Below, piece after piece: positions 9,630 to 19,476 of a stretch of 64,000 bases of DNA. The stretch lies in contig JANJXX010000004.1 of assembly GCA_024720975.1 (NCBI GenBank), forward strand, positions 32,517-96,516, in the 5' to 3' direction. Origin of the DNA: Candidatus Panguiarchaeum symbiosum (GTDB lineage Archaea; Asgardarchaeota; Njordarchaeia; Njordarchaeales; Panguiarchaeaceae). The translations under genes and the position numbers were made by a program. Each line of letters begins with the position of its first letter. The first letter of the stretch is position 1. The notes beneath the pieces are model-generated. The model saw only the letters and a program-made list of their open reading frames with translations. It did not search any database and was not told the origin of the DNA.

Positions 9630-10547
9630 TCAAGACGCAAGACTTTCGGTTATAAACTCAAACTCTCTTAAAGTTAGTAGATCTCTTGCTAGATCTTTAT
9701 ATGCTAAAAACCCAAAGACTGATGCTATTATTACTCCAGGGATTCCAAGCATGAGGTGCATATAATCGCTAGCTCCTGGATACAGGACCTCGCTAAGGAA
9801 TACGAAGGCATTTATAGCACCGTGTCCTAGTGCGGGGGCTAGTACACTTCCTGTTTTCATTCTAAGCCAGGTCAATATTGCTCCGTGGGCTATACAAAAG
9901 GGTATGAATAGAAGCAAACCGAGGGCCTTTAGATTTTTGTAATTGTAACCAGTGAAGATTATCAATGGTGCATGCCAGATGGCCCAGATTGCACCTATGA
10001 AGAGTATAGTTCGCTCGAGGGAGTTCTCTATTAAGAGCTTGTCTAAGAGATAACCTCGCCACCCAATTTCTTCTCCGAGAGCGAGTAGAGCATAAGCTAT
10101 TGGTGCTAATAGTATAGTAATTAACACTAACTTGTAAAGCTCGCTTGGTGGAATTCCCATGCGAATTGCCATCCAGTACAGTTTGATTTTATACTCTGTC
10201 AAACTCCAATCTATGTTTATTCCAAGGATGCTCGATAGGGCTGCCGCCAAGACCACAATCGTCGCAGGATATACGTATGCAGGAATCAAAAATTTTGAAT
10301 TTCTAATTCTGATCCGCAAGAAATGAGGCATTTCGTTTAGAATGTTGACCATAATTCCTGCCATTGCCGCTGGGATAAAGATTAGTATGAGCATAAGCAT
10401 ATCAGCAATGATATTTTCTTTGCGAAGATTCTCAAGTATTATGGCAGCTTCAAGTATGTATGAGATAACAAAGACATAGATTAGATACAGTTTCGTGTTC
10501 CTGTCAATTTTAATAAACAATTCCTGTCTCCCCCTTATAAATAACAA
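9630..10547 (-). CDS. CPBP family intramembrane metalloprotease
   Basis: 'ALGEEIGWRGYLLDKL', 'AIWAIWHAPLIIFTGYNY' and multiple TM helices. Confidence 0.85.
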   Translation of the reverse strand: MLFIRGRQELFIKIDRNTKLYLIYVFVISYILEAAIILENLRKENIIADMLMLILIFIPAAMAGIMVNILNEMPHFLRIRIRNSKFLIPAYVYPATIVVLAAALSSILGINIDWSLTEYKIKLYWMAIRMGIPPSELYKLVLITILLAPIAYALLALGEEIGWRGYLLDKLLIENSLERTILFIGAIWAIWHAPLIIFTGYNYKNLKALGLLLFIPFCIAHGAILTWLRMKTGSVLAPALGHGAINAFVFLSEVLYPGASDYMHLMLGIPGVIIASVFGFLAYKDLARDLLTLREFEFITESLAS

Positions 10548-10650
10548 AAGACCCTTTTAATGCATCAAAGGTGATGATAACGACTAAGCTTGCTGGCCTA
10601 GAATTTATAACAATGAGCTAACTCTAACTTACGTAATCGGGTGATGGAGA

Positions 10651-11115
10651 ATGCTACCCCTGGCGCACCTAGCTGTGACTTACATACTTTGGCGTATTCT
10701 AGGGATTTTCTTCGAGACCGATATGATTTCTTTAGCTCTCGGAATAACATTTGGTGTTCTCATTGATGGTGATGTTATCCTAAAGGGATCAAAACACCGG
10801 GAATCAATGTTTCATAGCTTTGTCCTTTGGTTTGTGTTGATCCTCTTGCTATATTTACTCAAAATAGAATACTGGTGGACTGCACTTTTTGGAGTAGCGC
10901 ATATAATGCTTGATATGATTGATTGGGATGTCTATCCATTTTATCCCATTTCAAAAAAGGCGCTGGGTCTTCGCATACTTGCTCGAAAATCCAAACTTAT
11001 CGTAGGCAAAAATCAGCTTAATGAGTTCGTGCTGGAATACGTTAGGAATAGGTATTTCGTAGTGTCAGAGATACTTTTGGGAATGACTGCGCTTATCACC
11101 TACATATACTTGTAG
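10651..11115 (+). CDS. Membrane-bound metal-dependent hydrolase-like protein (YdjM/DUF457-like)
   Basis: 'AHLAVTYILWRI', 'GVLIDGDVILKGSKHRESMFHS', 'HIMLDMIDWDVYPFYPIS'. Confidence 0.6.
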   Translation: MLPLAHLAVTYILWRILGIFFETDMISLALGITFGVLIDGDVILKGSKHRESMFHSFVLWFVLILLLYLLKIEYWWTALFGVAHIMLDMIDWDVYPFYPISKKALGLRILARKSKLIVGKNQLNEFVLEYVRNRYFVVSEILLGMTALITYIYL

Positions 11116-11186
11116 GATATTCTTATTCAAATGAACTCAATCTGACAAAGACTTCTCACTAAATTCGCAGGGTCTTTGGCAAGTGT

Positions 11187-12047
11187 TTAAAAGTTCCATG
11201 GATTGGACTGCTTATCTCCCCACCTCTTTATAAATTCTCTAACATAGTTTTGGGCGGATTCTCTTAGCACGTTTAGGGTTTCTTGAATATCGGCTCTGAA
11301 GTTTATGGCAACTATTGTCATAGACAATTCATCGTTATTTTCTGCAACGGCAGCCAGTTTTGTTCCATTCATTCCAAGAACAGCAAACTTGAATTCTGGA
11401 TCAAATAAGAGTCTACTGTATGGGTTGCAGATTTTGTTTACCAGATCTTTTTTGCCTGCAATAGATATTGGCAAACCTTGTGAGTCATACAATGCAATAG
11501 CATCTGCACCAAGTCTTTCCGCCAGCGCCTGAGATATGAAATCTATGTAGTTTCCCTTCAAGTCAGCATACAAACTCTTTAGGAGTATTAGCATGCTCAA
11601 TGGATCGTATATGCTAGTCTCCAGAACCAGAGCGCCCAAGCGCTTTCCCATTATCTGCTCCTTTATTTTCTCGCCAGATAGGACATTTCCAGCGTCTTGT
11701 TTATGGGCGAGAAGAATTATCTTCGGCTTTTTGACAGCATACTTTATGTACATTTTTCTTACGAATTCAAAGTATTCTTTGGCTTCTGGTAGTCTTTCTG
11801 GTCTTGATGAATCAACAACAAAAACTATATAATCAGCTGATGGGAATAGTATCTTGTAGAAGTCCTCATTCAGCCTATATACCTCCTGTCCTGGAATTAT
11901 AGAGATTGTTAATTCAGCCCTACTTAGTCTCTCAACACCCGTGGAAGCGGTTGTCTTAGATGCTCTCTCGCTATCGAGATACTGTAAGTATAATTTTATT
12001 GATGTCTTCCCAGCCCGATCAAGACCTACAAATACAGCATTTATCAT
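11187..12047 (-). CDS. Rag/Arf-like small GTPase with C-terminal roadblock-like domain
   Basis: G1 'GLDRAGKTS', 'PGQE', 'AHKQD' (NKxD-like). C-terminal 'GADAIALYDSQGLPISIAG...KFAVLGMNGTKLAAVAEN' resembles roadblock/LC7. Paralog at 59290-60144. Confidence 0.78.
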   Translation of the reverse strand: MINAVFVGLDRAGKTSIKLYLQYLDSERASKTTASTGVERLSRAELTISIIPGQEVYRLNEDFYKILFPSADYIVFVVDSSRPERLPEAKEYFEFVRKMYIKYAVKKPKIILLAHKQDAGNVLSGEKIKEQIMGKRLGALVLETSIYDPLSMLILLKSLYADLKGNYIDFISQALAERLGADAIALYDSQGLPISIAGKKDLVNKICNPYSRLLFDPEFKFAVLGMNGTKLAAVAENNDELSMTIVAINFRADIQETLNVLRESAQNYVREFIKRWGDKQSNPWNF

Positions 12048-12194
12048 AAAGCTCTCACCAAAAGTCTAGAAGCGCCATTTTCTTATAATGGCAAGTATTG
12101 CTTATGTATTATCAAGGAGTTGCAGGCGTCTGGGGACTCTAAGTACGTATTCCTAGTAAATTTTGGTAGGAATAAAGTTTGCGGACGAGGGCTT

Positions 12195-12237
12195 GTCTGA
12201 TATCCTAGCTCTAAAGGGCGAGACTTCCAATTATAAG
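12195..12237 (-). repeat. Dispersed hairpin repeat copy D (inverted relative to copy B)
   Basis: Reverse complement CTTATAATTGGAAGTCTCGCCCTTTAGAGCTAGGATATCAGAC aligns with copy B. Confidence 0.55.
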
Positions 12238-12299
12238 GTCTAAAAATTTGTTCAATTTGCTATCTAAGCTATTTTAGTTTTTTGTAATATAAATCCTGC

Positions 12300-12785
12300 A
12301 TGCAAGATGAATTAAGCTTGGTGACTTATAGCATGGCAAGGATGGTAGATATAACGCACAAGAAAGACCTAGTACGAATTGCTACAGCAAGAGGCAAAAT
12401 TCATTTGCGAAGGGAGACAATTCAATTAATTAAGGAGGGACGAGTGGAGAAGGGCGATGTTGTAACGATAACAAAAATTGTTGCTATAGATGCAGTTAAG
12501 AGGACTTCGGAGCTTCTTCCATTTTGCCATCCGATAGGAATAACTCATGTAGATGCTGATGTCAGACTTTTTGATGATTATGTAGAAGTTGAGGTTACTG
12601 TTAAGGGTTTGGCTAAGACTGGCGTCGAAATGGAGGCACTTACTGGCGTTAGTCTTGCTCTGCTAAATGTGTGGGATATGGTTAAAAAGTACGAGAAGGA
12701 TGAAACTGGAAACTATCCATGGACAAAGATCTCAGATATTGTGGTCGTGAAGAAGGTGAAGTTAGATGAGTCACAAATGCCATGA
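12300..12785 (+). CDS. moaC: Cyclic pyranopterin monophosphate synthase
   Basis: 'MVDITHKKDLVRIATARGKIHL', 'LLPFCHPIGITHVD', 'GVEMEALTGVSLALLNVWDMVK'. Confidence 0.95.
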   Translation: MQDELSLVTYSMARMVDITHKKDLVRIATARGKIHLRRETIQLIKEGRVEKGDVVTITKIVAIDAVKRTSELLPFCHPIGITHVDADVRLFDDYVEVEVTVKGLAKTGVEMEALTGVSLALLNVWDMVKKYEKDETGNYPWTKISDIVVVKKVKLDESQMP

Positions 12786-13314
12786 GGAAGAGGCTAAAGC
12801 GAGTATAGGAGTGGTAAGATTCTCTATCTATGTAGTGAGTACATCAAGATACGAAGCTATTCGGAAGGGTGAGAATGTTGAAGATGTTAGTGGCGAATTG
12901 GCCATTCAGATTATTAAATCTGCTGGGTTCGAGGTAGTATCAAAGGAAATAATTCCAGACTCAAGGGAAGCTATAATACAAGCTCTAAAGAAAGCTTCTA
13001 CAGCTGGTGCTGACATTATACTATTCATTGGTGGTACCGGAATAACGTGGGATGATGTCACAGTGGAAACACTTGAACTCATGTTTGACAAGAGAATAGA
13101 AGGATTTGGAGAGCTCTTTAGGTTCTTATCGTACCAAGAAATTGGGCCCGCAGCTATGATATCAAGGGCTACTGCAGGCACTTACAAGCACTCAGCAGTG
13201 TTTGCTATTCCTGGTTCACCATCAGCAGTTGAATTAGCTCTTAAGAAACTGATTACGCCTGAAGCAAAGCACATAGTATACTTATCCAGACGTTCAGCTC
13301 CGCATACCCCTTGA
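12766..13314 (+). CDS. moaB: Molybdenum cofactor biosynthesis protein MoaB/MogA family
   Basis: 'FIGGTGITWDDVTVETLE', 'GFGELFRFLSYQEIGPAAMISRATAGTYKHSAVFAIPGSPSAVELAL'. Confidence 0.93.
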   Translation: MSHKCHEEEAKASIGVVRFSIYVVSTSRYEAIRKGENVEDVSGELAIQIIKSAGFEVVSKEIIPDSREAIIQALKKASTAGADIILFIGGTGITWDDVTVETLELMFDKRIEGFGELFRFLSYQEIGPAAMISRATAGTYKHSAVFAIPGSPSAVELALKKLITPEAKHIVYLSRRSAPHTP

Positions 13315-13325
13315 GAGCTTGTATT

Positions 13326-13368
13326 TTTACAACTAAAAGTCTCGCCCTTAAGAGCGAGGAGGCCAGAT
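13326..13368 (+). repeat. Dispersed hairpin repeat copy B
   Basis: tttacaactaaaagtctcgcccttaagagcgaggaggccagat; ctcgccctt/aagagcgag arms. Confidence 0.65.
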
Positions 13369-13426
13369 GATTAGTAAACTATGCTCCTAACGATTTATAA
13401 TTACCTGGTGACCTAGAGTTGCGGCA

Positions 13427-14608
13427 CTATCCCATGTCTGGGATAAATTTCTTTTGAAGATCGGCAAACTCAAGCAATAAGTCCACATTCTCTGGACCCT
13501 CTATTCTGGCGATTTTGGAGAGATGTAACGCGGCTTCCTTTATGATAAGCTTCCTTGCAAATTCGTATACAGTGTCTGTAATTCTGGTCATTTTATCGAC
13601 CTGGTCCATTGGATATGGGCAGGCTGTGTTGGACGAATTTGCATTTAACCAATGCAGGATATTTTTAACACCTAATCCTTTATAGTCTGCGATCTCAAAT
13701 CTGATTACATGCTTTGATCTGATCGGTTTCATGAAGCCAATCCAGATATCTTTGACCCATGAGTTCTCATCTACAAACCTCATAAAAATGTCTTTCTTTC
13801 CTTCCTTCACAAGAGTCCTATCTATAACACGCGATGATTCAACAGATCCAATGAGTAAAGCCTCTCCTGGCTGGAGCAGCAGTGTTAGTAATGCTTTATC
13901 GTTAAGTTTCAAGTGGTTTTTATTGATCTTAATTTCACCCTGTTCTTCCATAAGATCTATCAGGCCGCGTTCAATAAAATGTGAATCTACTCTCTTGACT
14001 ATTCCTATTAAAACCTTATTTTTATTACGCGCCTCAGCAGCAACTTCTCTAGAGATTTCCAATACCTTCTTTTCATCTTCATAAAAATGCCTTGTTATTA
14101 GTACCAATGGCCAAAGTGGAAGTAGTGGTCCATCATATATCAGGAGGTCCCATTGTGGGGTGCTGTATTTGTCTTTTTGAAGAAGATCCTTTGCTATACT
14201 CATTTCTACAATCTTTGAGATGGCAGTCTGCGTTCGCGCCGTAAATTTCCCGAGCTTCAATTCAACTTTTAGACCTCTATTCAATCCTGGATCAGTACTA
14301 TCAATTCTTGGATACCTTACATAACCACCAAGTACAATGAACATATCCCCATAAACGAGCGGAAGCGGTGCTTTGAATGATGAATCAACTGCATATGCAC
14401 CGCCAATCTCAGGAACTTTTCGTGGATCAAGCTTTACTATTTCCACTAGACTACTGCTTTTGATTGCATCACGAATATTAGTAATGCTTTTGATTAAACC
14501 CTCCATGTGTTTGCTTATACCTTGTGCCACTTCTAATGATTTCCTTACAAGTTCTGTGACGGCTTCAGGTACAAGATCCGGTATTCTCTCTTCCTCCCAA
14601 ATTTCCAA
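13427..14608 (-). CDS. nurA: NurA 5'-3' nuclease
   Basis: 'GAYAVDSSFKAPLPLVYGDMFIVLGGYVRYP', 'LIYDGPLLPL', 'VLIGIVKRVDSHF'; directly downstream of HerA. Confidence 0.85.
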   Translation of the reverse strand: MEIWEEERIPDLVPEAVTELVRKSLEVAQGISKHMEGLIKSITNIRDAIKSSSLVEIVKLDPRKVPEIGGAYAVDSSFKAPLPLVYGDMFIVLGGYVRYPRIDSTDPGLNRGLKVELKLGKFTARTQTAISKIVEMSIAKDLLQKDKYSTPQWDLLIYDGPLLPLWPLVLITRHFYEDEKKVLEISREVAAEARNKNKVLIGIVKRVDSHFIERGLIDLMEEQGEIKINKNHLKLNDKALLTLLLQPGEALLIGSVESSRVIDRTLVKEGKKDIFMRFVDENSWVKDIWIGFMKPIRSKHVIRFEIADYKGLGVKNILHWLNANSSNTACPYPMDQVDKMTRITDTVYEFARKLIIKEAALHLSKIARIEGPENVDLLLEFADLQKKFIPDMG

Positions 14609-14617
14609 ACTGACCGC

Positions 14618-16288
14618 CTACTTTACCTCTCTAACTCTTATCGCAATTGGTTTCCTCAGGGGGCTCATTAATCCTGCAACGTAGAATTCTCTAGGCATAA
14701 GTTGTGCCAGGTCTGATTCATCAATTCCCGCTATGTCAGCGAACTCCCTAATCTCTTTTAAGTCAGTTGTTTGACTTAATCTAGAGAAGAACACTGTGTT
14801 CAAATTCGCTCTTATGTCTGGATCTACGCTTCCTGCTAATCTTTGTGATAATACTATCAAACCGTATCCCCACTTTCGCCCTTCACGCGCAATTTTCTCC
14901 ACTTGTCCCTCGCAATAGTCACCGCCCCAGGCATAATTTTGTGCCTCATCTATTACAATAACCGTATTTATTGGAACATACCTATGCTTCCCGCTTAAGA
15001 AGTTCTCTCTATAGATCCACTTCCACCCATAGTCTATGATGTCTCCGACAATCGCCTTTTTCATTTCTAAGGTGTACTCAAATGAGAGATCTATAACCAG
15101 CGGTTTTCCTTGTCGCTTAGCATCACGCGCTAGATCAAACAAAGCTCCTATAGGGCGCTCCCTCCTCAAGAGCATTATCTCTAGGTCTTCTGGCTTAATG
15201 AAGTAACTCATTCGCCAAGCGAGGTTCTCGACTGTTTCTGGCCTCGCACCAAGCTTGCTTGCCACTCTTTTGAGCAACTCTGTCATATTTGCATGAATAT
15301 CATTGAGCAGCTTCGAACGACCTTCGGTATCCACGGTAGACTTTAATTCCTTTTTGTACTTTTGTATGAATTCCCTAAGTTTCGTAGCAGATTGTCCTAT
15401 GTGGGCATCTCTATGAACTTGACTTAGCCCCTTTCTGTAACTTTCAATATTAACAGGTTCTGGTTTCTCTTCTTGACCTTCCATGCATTTCTTGAGTTCT
15501 ATGCTAAAACATTCTAGATAAGTTGAATAATAGTCGCTTAGCCTCAGTGTTTCCATGAAAAAGTCAGCTATTCCTGAGGGGCCAAGGTCTACTTCCAGTG
15601 AGGTAATTGTTGTGTCGGGATAGAAGACTGTATAATCCATACCAGTATGATCAAAGATTATTACAGAAAACTCAGTTTTTTGAACGATTTCATCTATGAG
15701 CACCTTAGCTAATCTCGATTTTCCCATGCCTGTTGCTCCAAAAATGCCGATATGATATTGGATATACCTAGAATCTAGAGGAACTTCGACATCCCCAGAG
15801 TATTTGTGCGTGCCGACGACAAGTGGAGACTGCATTCCAGTTAAGGACGATGCAATAAGACTTGTCAGTAGATCGCCACGCCTTACTCTATAGACCTTGC
15901 TTCCCGGAAATGGTACATATGTAACATTCCAACTGATGCCAGCAATGCGATTATCTTGGGTGGCTATTTCCGCAATGGGTATTACATATACATTTGTATA
16001 TGTAAGTTTCTCGATCCTGTCTATGGCATCTGGATATTCCTCAACGCCAACCTTGACACGCGGTCTTAAGTAGGGTTCAAGCCTGCGTATCCATCGTACA
16101 ACACCAAGTATTATGGGAGTTCCTGGATGTTCTTCATCATGAACTAACGCAAGCGTTTCGGTTCTTATTGAGGTCGCAGGTTGACCGGCGAATATAGATA
16201 TTGGGATGGCTGTTACAGACGCATCTGATAGAACGAAGCCGATTAAATCATTACCTAGAAAGTCGGAAATGGTTACATTATTTGTCAA
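14618..16288 (-). CDS. herA: HerA-type bipolar DNA helicase/translocase
   Basis: Walker A 'GIFGATGMGKSRLAKVL', Walker B 'NTVIVIDEAQNYAWGG', 'GLIVLSQRLAGSVDPDIRANLNTVFFSRLS'; paired with nurA. Confidence 0.9.
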   Translation of the reverse strand: MTNNVTISDFLGNDLIGFVLSDASVTAIPISIFAGQPATSIRTETLALVHDEEHPGTPIILGVVRWIRRLEPYLRPRVKVGVEEYPDAIDRIEKLTYTNVYVIPIAEIATQDNRIAGISWNVTYVPFPGSKVYRVRRGDLLTSLIASSLTGMQSPLVVGTHKYSGDVEVPLDSRYIQYHIGIFGATGMGKSRLAKVLIDEIVQKTEFSVIIFDHTGMDYTVFYPDTTITSLEVDLGPSGIADFFMETLRLSDYYSTYLECFSIELKKCMEGQEEKPEPVNIESYRKGLSQVHRDAHIGQSATKLREFIQKYKKELKSTVDTEGRSKLLNDIHANMTELLKRVASKLGARPETVENLAWRMSYFIKPEDLEIMLLRRERPIGALFDLARDAKRQGKPLVIDLSFEYTLEMKKAIVGDIIDYGWKWIYRENFLSGKHRYVPINTVIVIDEAQNYAWGGDYCEGQVEKIAREGRKWGYGLIVLSQRLAGSVDPDIRANLNTVFFSRLSQTTDLKEIREFADIAGIDESDLAQLMPREFYVAGLMSPLRKPIAIRVREVK

Positions 16289-16350
16289 GAGATGTCACCA
16301 GATTTACTTTACTTTAAATGTTCTTCAAATAAAGGCATACAAAAAGTAAC

Positions 16351-16998
16351 TTGGTGACATTAATGATGACAACGCTACTATTCTATGAGGATCAATACCT
16401 TAAGGAAGCGAGAGCTAGGGTCATAAAAATTGAAGATAACGTTGTTTGGTTAGATCAAACCATATTCTTTGCAGAGAGTGGTGGTCAAGAATCTGACCAA
16501 GGATTTGTAGGCGGTATCCCACTAGTTGACGTTCGACCAGATGATTTCGGACACGTCTTATCTAGAGCCCCCAATTTTAGTGCTGGAGATGAAGTACACC
16601 TCGTTCTAGATTGGGAAAGACGCTATAGGCTCATGCGTCTTCACTCTGCTCTGCATCTTGTAAGCATTGCTGTTAAAGAAATACTAGGTGATCTTGAAAT
16701 AATAGGATCACATGTAGGTGCTGACAAATCCAGAATCGATTATGCCTTCATGGGGCGTATTTCTGATTACTTTAACATGATTAAGGAATTTATCGAACCG
16801 TACCTCAAAGAATCTCACGAAATTATAGTTTATCGAAAGCCAGAAAATCCACAGGTGCGAATTTGGAAAATGGAGCAGTGGGAAATACCCTGCTCTGGAC
16901 TTCACGTTAGAAGTACTAAAGAGATCGGCCAGATAGAGCTTAAGAGAAGAAACCTAGGGAAAGGAAAGGAACGCATTGAAGTATATCTTAAGGAGTAG
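16351..16998 (+). CDS. Alanyl-tRNA editing protein AlaX-like
   Basis: 'FYEDQYLKEARARV', 'FFAESGGQESDQGFVGG', 'RLMRLHSALHLV', 'PCSGLHVRSTKEIG'. Confidence 0.9.
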   Translation: MVTLMMTTLLFYEDQYLKEARARVIKIEDNVVWLDQTIFFAESGGQESDQGFVGGIPLVDVRPDDFGHVLSRAPNFSAGDEVHLVLDWERRYRLMRLHSALHLVSIAVKEILGDLEIIGSHVGADKSRIDYAFMGRISDYFNMIKEFIEPYLKESHEIIVYRKPENPQVRIWKMEQWEIPCSGLHVRSTKEIGQIELKRRNLGKGKERIEVYLKE

Positions 16999-17142
16999 CG
17001 CCAAACACTCTTGAGAAATGCACATTACATTCTTTTCTTTCTTGCAGAAACATAACTATTCCTCACGATTTTTTCAATCTTTTATAACCTCATGCAGACA
17101 TAACATATTATAGCTTTTGCATCTATTTTTCCCATGATTTGA

Positions 17143-18450
17143 GTGAATTCGATGAAAGAACTAAGTAAGGTCAGCAGCAGCTATTATTCAATGACAATCA
17201 ATCCTGATCTAATCGTTCTAAAGGCACCTGTAGAGATTTCACTAACAAGAAATTCTATCAATATCAAAAACCTCTGGACCTTCTTTTCATTCAAGAGATT
17301 AAGCAAACGGCTCATCGCAAACATTCGAAGACAGTCAGAAGTTCTTACTAGGCAATTTCTTAATGTGATGGGATACAGAGATATCAATATTGAGGTTGGT
17401 CTTAGAATACACGATAAAACCTCCGAGCTTGTGATTAAATTCGAAGATCAAATCCTAGATAGGGATTTTGCCACAAATCTCATTAAACATATGTTCTCCC
17501 TAACATGTTTCGAAATTCCAGAATACTCTATCCGCGAGTATAAGCTTGTACCCATATCTGAAGACAAACTCAACTTCTTTGTCGTATTAGTCCCTTATAA
17601 AAGGAGCTTTCTCAAAATGTTCGATGCACTCAGCAACCTATTAAAGTACCCCTATGTCACGCTTCCAAACGAACAAGGAGAATATTATTCAAGCGAGTTA
17701 GGTGAAGATAACATCAATGAACCACCAAAAATATTGAGCACTTTGCTTAACTCGGTAAACATTAGAGGACCATTCAATGTTGGATCACGAACACCAATTA
17801 CGGCTCTCCAGGAAGTTATCTTCGCACCAGAAGTAGAATCACTAAAGCCTCTTAGACCATCAAACAGGGCACTAGATCACATAGAAACAGTGCTCACACA
17901 GGCGATCAAGGACATCGCCAGCATTATAGACCGATTCGAAAATCCCAAACCAGTTTATGAGTTACTGCAACTCTTGCATAGGACATTGAACTGTGAAAAA
18001 CTCACGAAAGATGACGCCATTACAGCTATAAATATATTAGAGGAGATAGCTGAACCCGCAATAGAGTTAAGCGGACTAAAAGGACTTCTTGATTACTTCC
18101 GAGGCATTTACAATGAGTTTTTACTAGCGGAAAAGCTAGAAGATATAAGCATAATGCGTGCAATATTGAGAAGAATTGAGAGGACAATATGCAGAAGTGG
18201 AAAATTTAGGATTGATTCTAGGGGTATTCCCTTATTATGCCACGCATTTATAATCACTGGTTCGATCGTGGGAAAGCTTCATAAGAAACTTATAAATTTA
18301 GGGAGCGGAAAGGCCATATACTTGAATTCTGATGAGTGGAGATGCATATCGGAGGAGTTTGGAGTACCAGAAAATGTAAAAGTGGAAGTTAAGATTGTCA
18401 AAAGACTTGACGGAAGAAAGTGCCTGATAGTTGATTTTATTACAAAATAG
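17143..18450 (+). CDS. Uncharacterised 435-aa protein
   Basis: Long intact ORF with no motif I recognise. Confidence 0.7.
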   Translation: MNSMKELSKVSSSYYSMTINPDLIVLKAPVEISLTRNSINIKNLWTFFSFKRLSKRLIANIRRQSEVLTRQFLNVMGYRDINIEVGLRIHDKTSELVIKFEDQILDRDFATNLIKHMFSLTCFEIPEYSIREYKLVPISEDKLNFFVVLVPYKRSFLKMFDALSNLLKYPYVTLPNEQGEYYSSELGEDNINEPPKILSTLLNSVNIRGPFNVGSRTPITALQEVIFAPEVESLKPLRPSNRALDHIETVLTQAIKDIASIIDRFENPKPVYELLQLLHRTLNCEKLTKDDAITAINILEEIAEPAIELSGLKGLLDYFRGIYNEFLLAEKLEDISIMRAILRRIERTICRSGKFRIDSRGIPLLCHAFIITGSIVGKLHKKLINLGSGKAIYLNSDEWRCISEEFGVPENVKVEVKIVKRLDGRKCLIVDFITK

Positions 18451-18462
18451 GTGCTGTAAATT

Positions 18463-18987
18463 TTGAAGGATCCCGCCGACGAAGGCGGGTGCAGCATTAG
18501 AATACGTAGATTTAAGCCTGAAGATATAAACCAGATAAAAAACGTAGCTAGGGCGGCATTTGATAGCGAGGTTGATAAATACTGGAGCGTTGTTGGAGCC
18601 TTAAGGACACCATACACATATATTGCAGAGATATGCGGTAAAATAATCGGTGTTATAGAATTTGAGTTGGTCTACCTCTCTAGATCTTCTGAAGGACACA
18701 TTGGATATATCTTTGTCCATCCTGAATACCAAGGAAAAGGTGTCGGTACAGCCCTCCTAAAGAAAGCCGAGGAGATCTTATACAGAAGAGGTGCGAGAAG
18801 GATTTGGGCTGTAACTTCGCCTAATAATCCAAAGACGCGTAGATTCTTCGAGAAAAATGGATATCGCGAAGTATCAACTAAAATTATGAAAAAGACGCTT
18901 GGAAGTAATAATACAAAGAAGTTGCTTAGAAGGATGGTATATTTCAAAGGGGATATCATACACGTTAAGGAACTAAGTAGTAACTAA
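18463..18987 (+). CDS. GNAT family N-acetyltransferase
   Basis: 'IGYIFVHPEYQGKGVGTALLKKAEEILYRRGARRIWAVTSPNNPKTRRFFEKNGYREV'; TTG start. Confidence 0.88.
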   Translation: MKDPADEGGCSIRIRRFKPEDINQIKNVARAAFDSEVDKYWSVVGALRTPYTYIAEICGKIIGVIEFELVYLSRSSEGHIGYIFVHPEYQGKGVGTALLKKAEEILYRRGARRIWAVTSPNNPKTRRFFEKNGYREVSTKIMKKTLGSNNTKKLLRRMVYFKGDIIHVKELSSN

Positions 18988-19028
18988 AAAATATTAATGC
19001 ATTCTACTCTATATAATCTTCAGAATTC

Positions 19029-19268
19029 CTACCTTGAGCGTTCCTCAGCTACGATTAGTGTTAGAGTGTCTCTGACACCCGATAGTCTTCTCATCGTACC
19101 AACAATTACTTTGTCTAGCTCTTCGTGCGATAGTACTTCAACCTCTGCAATTACATCAAATGGTCCAAATACTAGACATGCCCTCTTAACGCCATTGATT
19201 TTTATGACGTCATCAAGAACTTGCGACTCTTTACCAGCTTCTGTTCTTAATAGGACATATGCCTTCAT
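19029..19268 (-). CDS. Standalone Lrp/AsnC ligand-binding (RAM) domain protein
   Basis: 79 aa; 'AYVLLRTEAGKESQVLDDVIKINGVKRACLVFGPFDVIAEVEV' fits the RAM pattern. Confidence 0.85.
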   Translation of the reverse strand: MKAYVLLRTEAGKESQVLDDVIKINGVKRACLVFGPFDVIAEVEVLSHEELDKVIVGTMRRLSGVRDTLTLIVAEERSR

Positions 19269-19476
19269 TAGTCACACCTTATACAAACTTCACATTATTA
19301 TTCATAAATAGGGTATTTAATAGTTTAGAGGAGCTACTCTCTGATCTCTTAGTCCTTAAAAATATTTTTTGCAATGTTTTCTTTCTCCGTTAATCAAGAA
19401 CACAGATACTTCCCTGTGTATTACTGATTTTGCAAACGCAAAGACTTTAGACAGAATTTAACAAGAAATTCCGCTG

